Of a DNA stretch of 64,000 nucleotides, positions 53,178 through 63,061 are shown in pieces (within the stretch, counting starts at the first letter, position 1; every line of letters starts with the position of its first letter). The stretch covers positions 5,332,001-5,396,000 of the forward strand of contig NZ_CP024996.1 of assembly GCF_003719195.1 (NCBI RefSeq), written 5' to 3'. Below the pieces are notes generated by a model. That model saw only the letters and a program-made list of their open reading frames with translations. It was not told the DNA's origin and ran no database searches. Source of the stretch: Herbaspirillum rubrisubalbicans (GTDB taxonomy: Bacteria > Pseudomonadota > Gammaproteobacteria > Burkholderiales > Burkholderiaceae_D). A program made the position numbers and the translations under genes.

Positions 53178-54517
53178 GACATACCCTGCTCTTCCAGTTT
53201 GCGATAGAGCTGCTGGCGTGAAATCCCCAGCCGGCGCGCGGCTTCGGCACGGTTGCCGTTGGCCGCCGCCAGGGCCCGCTGCAGCATCACCCGCTCGACC
53301 TGGGCCACCGCCTGCGCCAGCGAGCCCTCCCAATCGATGGCCACTGCGCTCTCTGGGCTGGCAGGGGCCAACTCGGGCAACTCGATATGCTCCACCTCGA
53401 TGCAGGCGCCATGACTCATCACTGCCGCCCGCTCCATGGTATTGCGCAATTCGCGCACATTGCCTGGCCAGCTATGCTGCAACAAGCGCCGTGCGGCTGC
53501 TGGACTGATGCGCTTGGGGCTGTCGCCACCATGCTGGCGCAGGAAATGTTCGGCAATGGCCAGGATGTCGCCGGGGCGCTCGCGCAGCGGCGGTACCTTG
53601 ATCGGCAACACCTGCAGGCGATACCAGAGATCTTCGCGGAAGCGTCCCTCGCGGATTTCCTGCGGCAGGTCGCGGTGGGTGGCGGCGATCACGCGCACGT
53701 CCACCTTCACGGATTGATTGCCGCCCACGGGCGTGAGCTCACGCTCCTGCAGCACGCGCAGGATCTTGGCCTGGGTCGGCGCGGCCATGTCGCCGATTTC
53801 ATCCAGGAACAGAGTGCCGCCATCGGCTTCCTGGAAGCGCCCGATGCGGTTGGCGCTGGCGCCGCTGAAGGCGCCTTTGACGTGACCGAACAACTCGCTT
53901 TCGATCAGCTCGGCCGGAATCGCCGCGCAATTGACTGCCACGAAGGGACGCTTGGCCCGACTACCGTTACGATGCAGGGCACGCGCCACCAGCTCCTTGC
54001 CGGTACCGGTCTCGCCCAGGATCAATACGGTGGCATCACTGGTGGCAGCGCGACCGATCTGCTTGAAGACCTGGCGCATGGCTTCGCTGTCGCCGACCAG
54101 TTCATTGCGCTCGCTGCCGGGCGGCGTCTCCTGCGACGCCGGGGGCGCGGACAGCGCCGCGCTCTGGCGCAGGGCGCGCTCCAGGGTTTCTACCAGGGCC
54201 GCACGCGGTACCGGCTTGGTCAGGTGATCGAAGGCACCCAGGCGGATGGCTTCGATGGTGTTGTCGCCGCTGGCATAGGCGGTCAGCATGATGCAAGGGA
54301 TGGGGGCAATGGCCGGGGCGCGTTGCAGGAAGACCAGGCCGTCTTCGTCGGCCATGCGCAGATCGACGATGGCCGCGTCGACCCCATGGGCGGCCAGCAG
54401 CTTCAGGCCGGCGGCGGTGCTGCCGGCTTCCAGCACCTCATGACCGAGGTCGCCCACGGTCTCGGCCAGGCTGCCGCGAAAGGCCAGGTCATCATCGACG
54501 ATCAGGATGCGCGCCAT
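53174..54517 (-). CDS. NtrC-family response regulator with GAFSGA loop
   Basis: The 447-residue regulator has a receiver with Asp52, AAA+ with Walker A GETGTGKE (168-175), and Walker B GTLFLDEIGDM. The sigma-54 contact loop reads GAFSGA (215-220) instead of GAFTGA. A Fis helix-turn-helix ends the protein (NRAEAARRLGISRQQLYRKLEE). The Thr-to-Ser change is conservative but at a residue important for sigma-54 contact. It forms an operon with the upstream kinase, overlapping it by 16 bases. Targets unknown. Confidence 0.93.
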   Translation of the reverse strand: MARILIVDDDLAFRGSLAETVGDLGHEVLEAGSTAAGLKLLAAHGVDAAIVDLRMADEDGLVFLQRAPAIAPIPCIMLTAYASGDNTIEAIRLGAFDHLTKPVPRAALVETLERALRQSAALSAPPASQETPPGSERNELVGDSEAMRQVFKQIGRAATSDATVLILGETGTGKELVARALHRNGSRAKRPFVAVNCAAIPAELIESELFGHVKGAFSGASANRIGRFQEADGGTLFLDEIGDMAAPTQAKILRVLQERELTPVGGNQSVKVDVRVIAATHRDLPQEIREGRFREDLWYRLQVLPIKVPPLRERPGDILAIAEHFLRQHGGDSPKRISPAAARRLLQHSWPGNVRELRNTMERAAVMSHGACIEVEHIELPELAPASPESAVAIDWEGSLAQAVAQVERVMLQRALAAANGNRAEAARRLGISRQQLYRKLEEQGMS

Positions 54518-55902
54518 GGCAACTCCATCTCAAAACGGGCCCCGCGCGCAGCGCTGGCCAGGGTGATCTCGCCGCCATGCGCGTGCACGATCTCGCGCAC
54601 CAACACCAGGCCCAGGCCGGTACCGCCGCTGCGCTGGCTGACGAAGGGATCGAACAGGCTATCACGCAATTCGGCGGGCACGCCCGGACCATCATCGGCC
54701 ACCCACAGCAGCAGGCGCCCATTGGACTGGCGGCGGGCACCGATCTCGATGCGGCCGCCGGCGCTGCAATGGGCCAGGGCGTTGAGCAAGAGATTGTCGA
54801 GGGCGCGCGCCATCTGTACCGGATCCAGCGCACTGGTAGCCAGGCCGCCCGTGAAGCTGGGCAGATCGATGGCCGCCTGCAATTGCACCTGATGTTTCTC
54901 GGCCAGCTCGGCATGGGCCTGGCGCCGCTCATCGATCCAGGCCGCTAGATCCAGCACCTGGCGCTGCACCTGGAACGGCTGGGCCAGCGCCAGCAGGCTG
55001 GCCACCAGCGCATCGAGCCTTTCGGTCTGGCTCACCACCATTTCCAGCGCGCCGGTCACGCGCGTCTGGCGTACCTGGGGCGGTGCGGCCAGGGCATTCT
55101 CGGCCTTCATGCGCATGGCGCCGATGGGATTGCGGATCTCATGGGCCATGCCGGCGGCCACCCGGCCCAGCGTGGCCAAGCGTTCGGACTGCGCCAGTTG
55201 CGCGGCCAGGCGCTCGGACTGGCCGCGCCAGCGGGTGAGCGTGGCACCCAGCCAGACGCCACTGATGATGACGAACGCCAGCAGCAGGGCACTGGCGGCC
55301 AGCAACTGGTTGAGCACGGCCGCGCTCATCACCGGCACCCGCTTCAAGGTCCAGGCCGCCAGCGGCAGGCCCGACAGCGGCACCGGGCAGGCGGCGAACA
55401 CTACCGCCTCGCGCAGACCGGGCCGCACATCGGTCACGCTCGCCCCGCTATCGAGCGCACGCTGCGCAGTCGAGACGATACGTTCCATTTCCGCGCCCGG
55501 CGGATCGCGCTTGATGCCGCTGCCGTCGTAGGTGGGAAAGGCATAGGCCACCACAGCGCGTTGCGGATGCCAGAAACCGCCCTCCACGCCGGCCTGCTCG
55601 CGCAGCGACAGGTCGATCACCGCCTGCATCATCGAGGTACCGGGCAGCCCATCGGCATCCGGCTTGCTGTGCGCCGCCCCGCTGCTGCCCGAGAGCGCAT
55701 GGGCCAAGCCCGCGCTCATGGTGGCGCAGCTCACAGTCGCCTGGCCGGTGGCCTGGCTGATCTGCGAAGAAGCGCCCTGGCGGCTCAGTTGCAGCAGCAG
55801 GAAGGCCAGGATCAGGGCGATGGTGGCGATGAAGGCCCACAGGATGAGCAGGTCGCGCTGGATGGTGTTCTGGGTGTTCAGGAGGCCTCCCGAGGTTGGC
55901 AT
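54502..55902 (-). CDS. NtrB-type sensor histidine kinase, partner of the NtrC-family regulator
   Basis: The 466-residue kinase has membrane helices at about 18-38 and 195-220 around a periplasmic sensor. His254 lies in MAHEIRNPIGAM, DNLLLNALAHC is the N-box and GGTGLGLVLVREIV the G-box. ATG 55902 chosen; the site is weak. It overlaps the response-regulator start. Signal unknown. Confidence 0.92.
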   Translation of the reverse strand: MPTSGGLLNTQNTIQRDLLILWAFIATIALILAFLLLQLSRQGASSQISQATGQATVSCATMSAGLAHALSGSSGAAHSKPDADGLPGTSMMQAVIDLSLREQAGVEGGFWHPQRAVVAYAFPTYDGSGIKRDPPGAEMERIVSTAQRALDSGASVTDVRPGLREAVVFAACPVPLSGLPLAAWTLKRVPVMSAAVLNQLLAASALLLAFVIISGVWLGATLTRWRGQSERLAAQLAQSERLATLGRVAAGMAHEIRNPIGAMRMKAENALAAPPQVRQTRVTGALEMVVSQTERLDALVASLLALAQPFQVQRQVLDLAAWIDERRQAHAELAEKHQVQLQAAIDLPSFTGGLATSALDPVQMARALDNLLLNALAHCSAGGRIEIGARRQSNGRLLLWVADDGPGVPAELRDSLFDPFVSQRSGGTGLGLVLVREIVHAHGGEITLASAARGARFEMELPWRAS

Positions 55903-56100
55903 ATCTCTTGTTCTTTTAGGAGCGCTCGCATTTAAACACAAAGCGCGCCCTGCGATGAATCATCTGACAGGAAGGCCTGCGCCACGGTTCATCTTTTTGT
56001 TGCAAGACAATCACATTGCCGCCGATCAAGATAGAAGCGCCATTTGCTTTATGCGTTAATTGCGCCTGGGGGTATTCCGGGGGGAAAGAAAATCAAGCAG

Positions 56101-57576
56101 TTGAAGAAATACCTGGTGGTGGTATTGGGCATCGCCATCCTGATGGTCATGGCCATCTGCGCCAGTACGCTTTATCAAAGCTATCGCCAGACCCGCCTGT
56201 CGGCGGTGGACAACGCCAGCAACGTCACCCTGATCGCCCAGCGCGCCATTTCGCGCAACATGGAAGTGCTGTCCCTGTCCCTGGACACCCTGGCCTACCG
56301 CTACCAGCATCCGCTGAGCTCGCGCCGGCTGGATGAAGCGCAGCGCTACGCCTACCTGTTTGGCGGTGCCGCCAGCGTCAGTCACATCACCGTGATGGCC
56401 GTCATCGGCGCCGATGGCGAAGTGCTGGCCAGCTCGCGCCGACGCCCTGGCGAGAGTGCGCCCAATTACAGCAACCGGGCCTATTTCACCGCTCACCGCG
56501 ATGCCGACAACATCGGCTTGTACGTCTCCAAACCCATCCATGCCAACCTGGGCAACGACATGCAGGTGGTGGTGCTGTCCAAGCGCCTGTTCAACGATGA
56601 TGGCAGCTTTGCCGGCATCGTGGTGATGGCACTGGACCTGAGCTACTTCCGCGAATTGTTCGAAGGCCTCTCGCTGGGGGCCAATGGCGTGATCTCGCTG
56701 TATTCCGATGATGGCGTGGTCTACATGCGGGTGCCCTACAAGGAACATGTAATGGGTCGCGACATTAACGCCAGCGCCAATTTCCAGCGTATCCAGAGCG
56801 CCCTGCAGCATGAGGAAGGCAGCTTCTTTGCACGCGCCAACAGTGACGGCGTGGAGCGGCTCTACACCTTCCGCCGCATCCCCAATTCACCGCTGATCGT
56901 CTTCGTCGGCTATGCCGAGGAAGCGATCTTCAAGAGCTGGTACAAGACATTGTATGCGGTCATCGTCTCGCTCTTGATCTTCGGCCTGCTGTCAGCCTAC
57001 CTGCTCTTGCACGTACGCGAGGAACTGCGCCGCCGCGTGACCATCGAAAAGCGCCTGGAAGAACTGGCCTTGACCGATGGCCTGACCGGCCTGCTCAATC
57101 GCCGCGCCCTGGACGAAGCCCTGCAAGCCGCCTGGGAGCGTTGCCGGCGCAATCTGCATTCGACCTTTTCGGTACTGTTCATCGATGTGGACTTCTTCAA
57201 GTCCTATAACGATACCTATGGCCACAAACTGGGCGACGCCGTGTTGCAGGAAGTGGCCCAGGCCATTTCGGAAAACCTGCCGCGCAATACCGACTGCGCC
57301 GGTCGCTATGGCGGCGAGGAATTCGTGGTGCTGCTGGAGCTCACCGATGCCCAGGGCGCCTGCCTGATGGCCCAGCGCCTGTGCGATGCGGTCTACAGTC
57401 GCCTGATCGTGCACGCCACCAGCCCGCTGCGGGTGGTCACCATCAGCGTGGGAGTGGCGACCCTGGAGCGCGAGCACCATCGTCGCGTGGAAGACGTACT
57501 CAATGCCGCCGATGCCGCCCTGTACCGCGCCAAGCGGGAGGGACGCAATGCAGTGCGGGTCAGTGGCGTGGACTGA
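56101..57576 (+). CDS. Diguanylate cyclase with periplasmic Cache-like sensor
   Basis: The roughly 491-residue protein has membrane helices at both ends of a periplasmic sensor (about 20-280; NYSNRAYFTAHRDADNIGLYVSKP is dCache-like). A GGDEF domain follows, with active site GGEEF (404-408) and an inhibitory I-site RNTD five residues upstream. Substrate is GTP, product c-di-GMP. No ATG is available; TTG 56101 is chosen, though GGGGGGAAAG lies rather far upstream and an upstream start cannot be ruled out. No EAL domain. Confidence 0.9.
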   Translation: MKKYLVVVLGIAILMVMAICASTLYQSYRQTRLSAVDNASNVTLIAQRAISRNMEVLSLSLDTLAYRYQHPLSSRRLDEAQRYAYLFGGAASVSHITVMAVIGADGEVLASSRRRPGESAPNYSNRAYFTAHRDADNIGLYVSKPIHANLGNDMQVVVLSKRLFNDDGSFAGIVVMALDLSYFRELFEGLSLGANGVISLYSDDGVVYMRVPYKEHVMGRDINASANFQRIQSALQHEEGSFFARANSDGVERLYTFRRIPNSPLIVFVGYAEEAIFKSWYKTLYAVIVSLLIFGLLSAYLLLHVREELRRRVTIEKRLEELALTDGLTGLLNRRALDEALQAAWERCRRNLHSTFSVLFIDVDFFKSYNDTYGHKLGDAVLQEVAQAISENLPRNTDCAGRYGGEEFVVLLELTDAQGACLMAQRLCDAVYSRLIVHATSPLRVVTISVGVATLEREHHRRVEDVLNAADAALYRAKREGRNAVRVSGVD

Positions 57577-57598
57577 GGGCGAGTGATTTTCAGAAGGT

Positions 57599-57633
57599 AA
57601 AAACACCAAGGGCGCCGGTTTCACGGCGCCCTT
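57599..57633 (-). terminator. Terminator between the diguanylate cyclase and scoB
   Basis: A ten-base stem AAGGGCGCCG (57608-57617) with CGGCGCCCTT (57624-57633) and six-base loop. On the minus strand it is followed by GGTGTTTTT, so it serves scoAB; it may act in both directions. Confidence 0.72.
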
Positions 57634-57683
57634 GCTACCTCACGACGCAGCCATCAGCGCCGCGTCATCGAGATCGATACAGA

Positions 57684-58334
57684 TCAGACTTCGCTCACAT
57701 CCAGCGGCGCTTCGGTCTTCTCGATCACTTCTTCCTTGGTCACGCCGGCAGCCAGTTCGATCAGCTTCAGGCCGCCCGGTGTGACGTCGATCACACCCAG
57801 GTCGGTGATGATGCGGTTGACCACGCCCACGCCGGTCAGCGGCAGGTTGCAGTCGTTCAAGATCTTCTTGGAAGTGCTGCCATCCTTGGCCTTGGCCACA
57901 TGTTCCATCAACACCACCACGCGACCCACGCCCGCCACCAGGTCCATCGCGCCCCCCATGCCCTTGACCATCTTGCCGGGGATCATCCAGTTGGCCAGGT
58001 CACCCTTGGCCGAGACCTGCATCGCACCCAGGATGGCGATGTTGATCTTGCCGCCGCGGATCATACCGAAGGAATCCGCCGAGCTGAAGAAGGACGAACC
58101 GGGAATAGTGGTCACGGTCTGCTTGCCGGCGTTGATCAGGTCCGGGTCGACCTGGTCTTCGGTGGGGAAGGGGCCGATGCCCAGCAGGCCGTTCTCGGAT
58201 TGCAGCCACACTTCGATATCACTCGGAACGTGGTTGGCCACCAGCGTGGGCAAGCCGATGCCCAGGTTCACGTAGAAGCCGTCCTGCAGTTCCTTGGCGG
58301 CGCGTGCCGCCATTTCATCTCTGGTCCATGCCAT
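57684..58334 (-). CDS. scoB: 3-oxoacid CoA-transferase subunit B
   Basis: The 216-residue protein has catalytic Glu47 in [14 protein letters not shown], plus [19 protein letters not shown] and [14 protein letters not shown], standard for SCOT subunit B. With ScoA it transfers CoA from succinyl-CoA to acetoacetate or a related 3-oxo acid. ATG 58334 has AGGAGAC upstream. It is 13 bases after scoA. Confidence 0.95.
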   Translation of the reverse strand: MAWTRDEMAARAAKELQDGFYVNLGIGLPTLVANHVPSDIEVWLQSENGLLGIGPFPTEDQVDPDLINAGKQTVTTIPGSSFFSSADSFGMIRGGKINIAILGAMQVSAKGDLANWMIPGKMVKGMGGAMDLVAGVGRVVVLMEHVAKAKDGSTSKKILNDCNLPLTGVGVVNRIITDLGVIDVTPGGLKLIELAAGVTKEEVIEKTEAPLDVSEV

Positions 58335-58347
58335 TTTCTGTGTCTCC

Positions 58348-59043
58348 TTATGCGCGCACGGTGCGTTGTTCGATGCGCTTCTCGGGCGTGGCATTGACCA
58401 CGATGCGATGCACGAAGATGCCGGGGGTGTGGATCTGGTCCGGGTCGAGCTGGCCCACTTCGACCAATTCTTCCACTTCCACCACGGTGATCTTGCCGGC
58501 CATGGCCACGTTGGGGTTGAAGTTGCGCGCGGTCTTGTTGAAGACCAGGTTGCCGGCCTTGTCGGCCTTCTGCGCCTTCACCAGCGACACGTCGGCTACC
58601 AGCGAGCGTTCCATCACGTAGCGCTCGCCATCGAATTCGCGCACTTCCTTACCCTCGGCGACCAGGGTGCCGACACCGGTCTTGGTGAAGAAAGCGGGAA
58701 TGCCTGCCCCACCGGCGCGCAGTTTCTCGGCCAGCGTACCTTGCGGTGTGAATTCCAGTTCCAGCTCGCCGGCCAGGTACTGGCGCTCGAATTCCTTGTT
58801 CTCGCCCACGTAGGAAGCGATCATCTTCTTGATCTGGCGGGTAGTGAGCAACTGGCCCAGGCCGAAACCATCGACGCCGGCGTTGTTGGAAATGGCGGTC
58901 AGGTTCTGCACGCCCGCATCACGCAGGGCGGCGATCAACGCCTCGGGGATGCCACACAGGCCAAAGCCGCCGACCGCAATGGTCTGACCGTCCTTGACGA
59001 TGTCTTTCAACGCGGTGGCCGCGTCTGGATACACTTTGTTCAC
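58348..59043 (-). CDS. scoA: 3-oxoacid CoA-transferase subunit A
   Basis: The 231-residue protein has [20 protein letters not shown] and FFTKTGVGT, the SCOT subunit A signatures. Start is GTG 59043, decided by AGGAGAC five bases upstream; the longer frame has none. It probably works in acetoacetate or 3-oxoadipate metabolism. A PAS-LuxR regulator gene is divergent. Confidence 0.94.
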   Translation of the reverse strand: MNKVYPDAATALKDIVKDGQTIAVGGFGLCGIPEALIAALRDAGVQNLTAISNNAGVDGFGLGQLLTTRQIKKMIASYVGENKEFERQYLAGELELEFTPQGTLAEKLRAGGAGIPAFFTKTGVGTLVAEGKEVREFDGERYVMERSLVADVSLVKAQKADKAGNLVFNKTARNFNPNVAMAGKITVVEVEELVEVGQLDPDQIHTPGIFVHRIVVNATPEKRIEQRTVRA

Positions 59044-59313
59044 GAGTCTCCTTTCGGCTCTTGTCTTGCGAGCAGGGTTGCAAGCTGGCTGGCGGACCTG
59101 CCAGCTCAAACAGGGTAGAGTACCGAAGCTTCTCTTGCGCGCCGCGCCATGGCGATGCCGGGCTTCGATTGCTCCAAATTAGCGCCAATTATCATAGGGC
59201 AGCTGAAATAGGCCATACAATACGGTAAAAATACCTGGCGCGATGCAGCATGGTACCGTCCACGAGGATGGCCCGCCAGATGCGAGGGACCTAGCCGAAC
59301 ATTTGCAGCAACC

Positions 59314-59874
59314 ATGACCCAGCCACTTCCCATCGATTTCGAACAGGTTTTCATGCACGCCCCCATCGGCATGTGCGTCTCGCACAATCGCGTGATCCAG
59401 CAGGCCAACCTGGCCATGGCGGCCATGTTCGGCTATGAAGTGGAACAACTGCGGCAGACTTCCTTCCAGGAAATCTACCCCACCGCCGACGAATTCGAAC
59501 GCACCGGCCTGCGGTTGGTACCTCTCCTGAACGAAAAGGGATTCTATTCGGACGAGCGCATCATGAAGCGTTCCAACGATGAAATGTTCTGGTGCCACGT
59601 GACCGGCCACGCCCTGAACCGCCAAAACCCGCACGCGGCTGGCATCTGGACCTTCGAGGACGTCAGCGCCAAGCGTCCCATCGCCCCCGGTCTGACCCCG
59701 CGCGAGCGTGAGATCGCCGCGCTGCTGGTGGAAGGCAAGACCAGCAAGCTCATCGCGCGCCAGGTGGAACTGAGCCCGCGCACGGTGGAAATGCATCGCG
59801 CCCGGCTGATGCGCAAGTTTGCCGCGGCCACCTCTTCCGAACTGGTCCACAAGCTCCTGAGCATCACCCCCTGA
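59314..59874 (+). CDS. PAS-LuxR transcriptional regulator
   Basis: The 186-residue regulator has an N-terminal PAS domain (about 8-115: GMCVSHNRVIQQANLAMAAMFGYE, RSNDEMFWCHVTG). A LuxR-type helix-turn-helix ends the protein (LTPREREIAALLVEGKTSKLIARQVELSPRTVEMHRARLM). There is no receiver domain. It is divergent from scoAB and a natural candidate to control it. Ligand unknown. Confidence 0.9.
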   Translation: MTQPLPIDFEQVFMHAPIGMCVSHNRVIQQANLAMAAMFGYEVEQLRQTSFQEIYPTADEFERTGLRLVPLLNEKGFYSDERIMKRSNDEMFWCHVTGHALNRQNPHAAGIWTFEDVSAKRPIAPGLTPREREIAALLVEGKTSKLIARQVELSPRTVEMHRARLMRKFAAATSSELVHKLLSITP

Positions 59875-59890
59875 ACGCTCCTGCCAGCGC

Positions 59891-60808
59891 TCAGAACGGC
59901 TGCCCGGCAAAGCGCTGCGCCAGGAAATCGAGCATGGTGCGCAGGGTCGCCGGCATGTGCTTGCGCGAGGCATAGACGCCGTACATGCCCAGTTGCAAGG
60001 GTTCATACTCCGGCAGCAACCGCACCAGTTGGCCGCTGGCCACCAGCGGCGCCACCATATAGGCCGGCATATGACCGATGCCGACCCCGGCCAGCACCGC
60101 CTGCAACAACACCGTCACCTCATTGGCACTGATGCTGCCACCCACGGCCACCGTCTGCGTCTTGGCCTTTTGGCTGGCTTTGGCGGTCTTGCGCTTGGGA
60201 TCGAATTGCCACAGGCTGCGCCCGACATAGGAGTGCGTCAGGCAATTGTGCAGGGCCAGGTCTTCCACCTTGCGCGGCAGGCCATGCCGCGCAAGGTAGG
60301 CAGGGGTAGCGCAGATCACTGAACGACATACACCTAGCTGGCGCGCGATCAGGTTGGGCTCCAACCGATTGGTCATGCGGATGGCCAGGTCGATGCGTTC
60401 TTCCACCAGGTTCACGGTGCGGTCCAGCGCCAGCAGGTCCACCGCCACGCCCGGATAACGCTGCCCGTAGTCCACCACGGCCTGGATCAACTGGGTCTGG
60501 GCGAAGGAGGTGCTGGTGGTGATACGCAAGAGCCCGCGCGGGGTTTCATCGGGCGCCTCCAAGGCGTGACGCATGTCATCGGAATATTCCAGCATCTGCC
60601 GGCAGCGCGGCAGGAGCTCGTTGCCGGCGGGCGTGAGCGAAAGCCGCCGCGTAGTCCGATGCAGCAGGCGCGCACCGACCCAGTCTTCCAGCTCGGCCAC
60701 GTAGCGCGAGACCACCGGGCGCGACAGGTCCAGCTGCTCGGCCGCTGCCGACAGGCTGCCGCCATCCACCACCGCCACGAATACCTGCATGGCCATCAAG
60801 CGATCCAT
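59891..60808 (-). CDS. LysR-family transcriptional regulator
   Basis: The 305-residue LTTR has a winged helix at 1-60 (FVAVVDGGSLSAAAEQLDLSRPVVSRYVAELE) and a periplasmic-binding-like effector domain. A basic insertion at about 205-220 (DPKRKTAKASQKAKTQT) is unusual. It is divergent from the NAD(P)-binding oxidoreductase and likely controls it from the 142-base gap. Confidence 0.92.
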   Translation of the reverse strand: MDRLMAMQVFVAVVDGGSLSAAAEQLDLSRPVVSRYVAELEDWVGARLLHRTTRRLSLTPAGNELLPRCRQMLEYSDDMRHALEAPDETPRGLLRITTSTSFAQTQLIQAVVDYGQRYPGVAVDLLALDRTVNLVEERIDLAIRMTNRLEPNLIARQLGVCRSVICATPAYLARHGLPRKVEDLALHNCLTHSYVGRSLWQFDPKRKTAKASQKAKTQTVAVGGSISANEVTVLLQAVLAGVGIGHMPAYMVAPLVASGQLVRLLPEYEPLQLGMYGVYASRKHMPATLRTMLDFLAQRFAGQPF

Positions 60809-60950
60809 ACCGCCCTCTCATGATTCGAACGATTTTAGAAACAAACTGTGATCGATTATGCGGTTTTTCGAAAACAAAAGCGATCCTATGATGGCCACTG
60901 CTATCAGGTTTTCTCCTGTCTTTTCCATGAACCCCAGAAAAGGAAATCCC

Positions 60951-61562
60951 ATGAAAATCGCACTCATCGGCGCCTCCGGCAATGTCGGTAACCGCATCGT
61001 GGACGAAGCCCTGCGCCGCGGCCACAACCTCATCGCCATCGCCCGCGATGCCAGCAAGATCGCCCAACGCACCGGCGTGACTGCCGTCTCGGCCGACGTC
61101 AAGGATGCCGCCGCACTGGCGACCGCCATCAAGGGCGCTGACGTGGTCATCTCCAGCGGCCGCTTCACTGCCTATGGTGCGGCCGACCTGCTGCCGGCGG
61201 TCAAGGCGGCCGGCGTCAAACGCCTGGCGGTCGTGGGTGGTGCCGGCAGCCTGGAAATCGCCCCCGGCAAGGCCCTGATCGACACCCCCGAATTCCCCGC
61301 CGAATATATGCCGGAAGCTTCCGGTGGCCGCGACTTCCTCCACGCCCTGCGTACTGAAACAGACCTGGAGTGGACCTACCTGTCGCCCTCGGCCCTGTTC
61401 ATCGCTGGCGAGCGCACCGGCCAGTTCCGCCTGGGCAAGGACGAACTGCTGGTGGCTGCCGATGGCAAGAGCTGGATTTCCTATGAGGACTTCGCCGTGG
61501 CCCTGCTGGACGAACTGGAACAACCGAAACACGTGCGCGCACGTTTCACGGTAGGCTACTGA
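60951..61562 (+). CDS. NAD(P)H-binding oxidoreductase (NmrA/YwnB-like)
   Basis: The 203-residue Rossmann protein has MKIALIGASGNVGNRIVDEAL (GxxGxxG), IARDASKI and EWTYLSPSALF. It lacks the YxxxK of classical SDRs and belongs to the NAD(P)-binding atypical group. AGGAAATCCC precedes ATG 60951. Role unknown; LysR-regulated by context. Confidence 0.9.
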   Translation: MKIALIGASGNVGNRIVDEALRRGHNLIAIARDASKIAQRTGVTAVSADVKDAAALATAIKGADVVISSGRFTAYGAADLLPAVKAAGVKRLAVVGGAGSLEIAPGKALIDTPEFPAEYMPEASGGRDFLHALRTETDLEWTYLSPSALFIAGERTGQFRLGKDELLVAADGKSWISYEDFAVALLDELEQPKHVRARFTVGY

Positions 61563-61630
61563 CCCCACCGGGCTTGATGGTGCAGAAAACGTCAGGCCCG
61601 GTACAGCATCATTGACGAGGACATCGCATC

Positions 61631-62356
61631 ATGAGCACTCCCACTGCCGCGCACGACACCGTGCTGCACTACATCCACGACCCGCTATGCGGCTGGTGCT
61701 ATGGCGCCGCGCCGCTGGTGGCCGCCGCCCGCGCGATCCTGCCGGTGCAGGCACATGGCGGCGGCATGATGGCCGGTCGCAACCGCCGCCGCGTCGATGC
61801 GCAGTTGCGCGACTACGTGATGCCGCACGACCATCGCATTGCGCAGATGACCGGACAAACCTTTGGCGAGAATTATTTCAATGGCTTGCTTAAGGATACC
61901 AATGCCGTCTTCGATTCGGCCCCACCGATTGCCGCCGTGCTGGCGGTAACGGCGCTCAAGGGCGAAGCTGCAGGACTGGACATGCTGGCCGCGATCCAGC
62001 GCGCGCACTACCAGCAAGGGCGCCGCATCTCGGAACCGGCCACGCTGACCGAACTGGCACAGGCGCTGGAGATCGATGCTGCTACCTTCGCCGCCGAACT
62101 GCAACGCGTGGAACAAGAAGAGCTGGCCCAGCACATCGAAGCCAGCCGTGAATTGCTGAACTACGTAGGCGGACGCGGCTTCCCGACCTTCGTGCTGCAG
62201 CGGGGCGATACGCTGGAGGTGATCGATACCGGCCGCTGGCTGGGACAACCCGAGCAGTGGGCCAGCTATCTGCGTGATGAGACCGCGGCCGCGCCAGGGG
62301 TGGCGTCGGAGAACCCGCCGGCCCAGTGCGACCTGCAGACAGGCCGTTGCGACTGA
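61631..62356 (+). CDS. DsbA-family thioredoxin-fold oxidoreductase
   Basis: The 241-residue cytosolic protein (no signal peptide) has CGWC at residues 20-23 (HDPLCGWCYGAAP) and a cis-Pro loop GRGFPTFV. It resembles FrnE/HCCA-isomerase-like cytosolic DsbA proteins. A C-terminal tail holds two further Cys (CDLQTGRCD). It lies 68 bases after the NAD(P)-binding gene. Confidence 0.9.
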   Translation: MSTPTAAHDTVLHYIHDPLCGWCYGAAPLVAAARAILPVQAHGGGMMAGRNRRRVDAQLRDYVMPHDHRIAQMTGQTFGENYFNGLLKDTNAVFDSAPPIAAVLAVTALKGEAAGLDMLAAIQRAHYQQGRRISEPATLTELAQALEIDAATFAAELQRVEQEELAQHIEASRELLNYVGGRGFPTFVLQRGDTLEVIDTGRWLGQPEQWASYLRDETAAAPGVASENPPAQCDLQTGRCD

Positions 62357-62363
62357 ACCTGGT

Positions 62364-63005
62364 TCATACAGGGAGACCCAGCCCGCGCAATTGCGCGCGG
62401 GTTTCTGCGACATCGACGTGATGGATACCATGCCAGCCCAGAGCACGGCAGCCGTCGATGTTCTTTTGCAGGTCATCAATGAAGACCAGTTCCTCGGGTT
62501 TCAAATTGGGCAGATGCCGTGAATAGCGCTCCAGCGCGATCTGGAAGATGCGTGGCTCGGGCTTGATGCAGCGCTCATGGCCCGAGACCACGATATCGAG
62601 AAACAGCTGCAGGAAATCGTGGTAGTCCCGTGCATGGGGATAGGTCTCGGCGGACCAGTTGGTGAGGCCGAACAGCGGCACCTGCTGCGCGTGCAATTCG
62701 CGCAGCAAGGCCACGCCCTCGGGCAATGGACCAGGCAGCATCTCGATCCAGCGGTCATAGAAGGCACGGATCAGTGCCTCATGCTGGGGATGCTGCCGGA
62801 TCAGATGCGCGGTGCCTTCGGCCAAGGTACGGCCGCCGTCTTGCTGCACGTTCCACTCGGGTGAACAGATGTGGGTGAGGAAGTGGTGGCGCTCCTGCTC
62901 GTCAGCGATCAACTTGCGATACAGATGCTGCGGGTTCCAGTCCAGGAGTACACCACCGAAATCGAAGACGACGGCGCGGATGGGGCTTGGTGCAGAAAAC
63001 GTCAT
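62364..63005 (-). CDS. HAD-superfamily hydrolase (class IA)
   Basis: The 213-residue protein has nucleophile Asp15 in VVFDFGGVLLDWNP, Ser/Thr in GLTNWS, KPEPRIF and FIDDLQKNIDGC: complete HAD motifs. It resembles 2-haloacid dehalogenase/YihX-type phosphatases. AAGGAT precedes ATG 63005. It is convergent with the DsbA-like gene. Confidence 0.92.
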   Translation of the reverse strand: MTFSAPSPIRAVVFDFGGVLLDWNPQHLYRKLIADEQERHHFLTHICSPEWNVQQDGGRTLAEGTAHLIRQHPQHEALIRAFYDRWIEMLPGPLPEGVALLRELHAQQVPLFGLTNWSAETYPHARDYHDFLQLFLDIVVSGHERCIKPEPRIFQIALERYSRHLPNLKPEELVFIDDLQKNIDGCRALGWHGIHHVDVAETRAQLRGLGLPV

Positions 63006-63061
63006 TATTGAAATCCTTAAGAAATGCTGGCGATATGGGCCGATATCGACCGGACGCTATC

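Noticed and set aside
53387..54892. A 501-codon plus-strand frame
   Set aside because: Antisense to the NtrC-type regulator and kinase, both of which have full family motifs.
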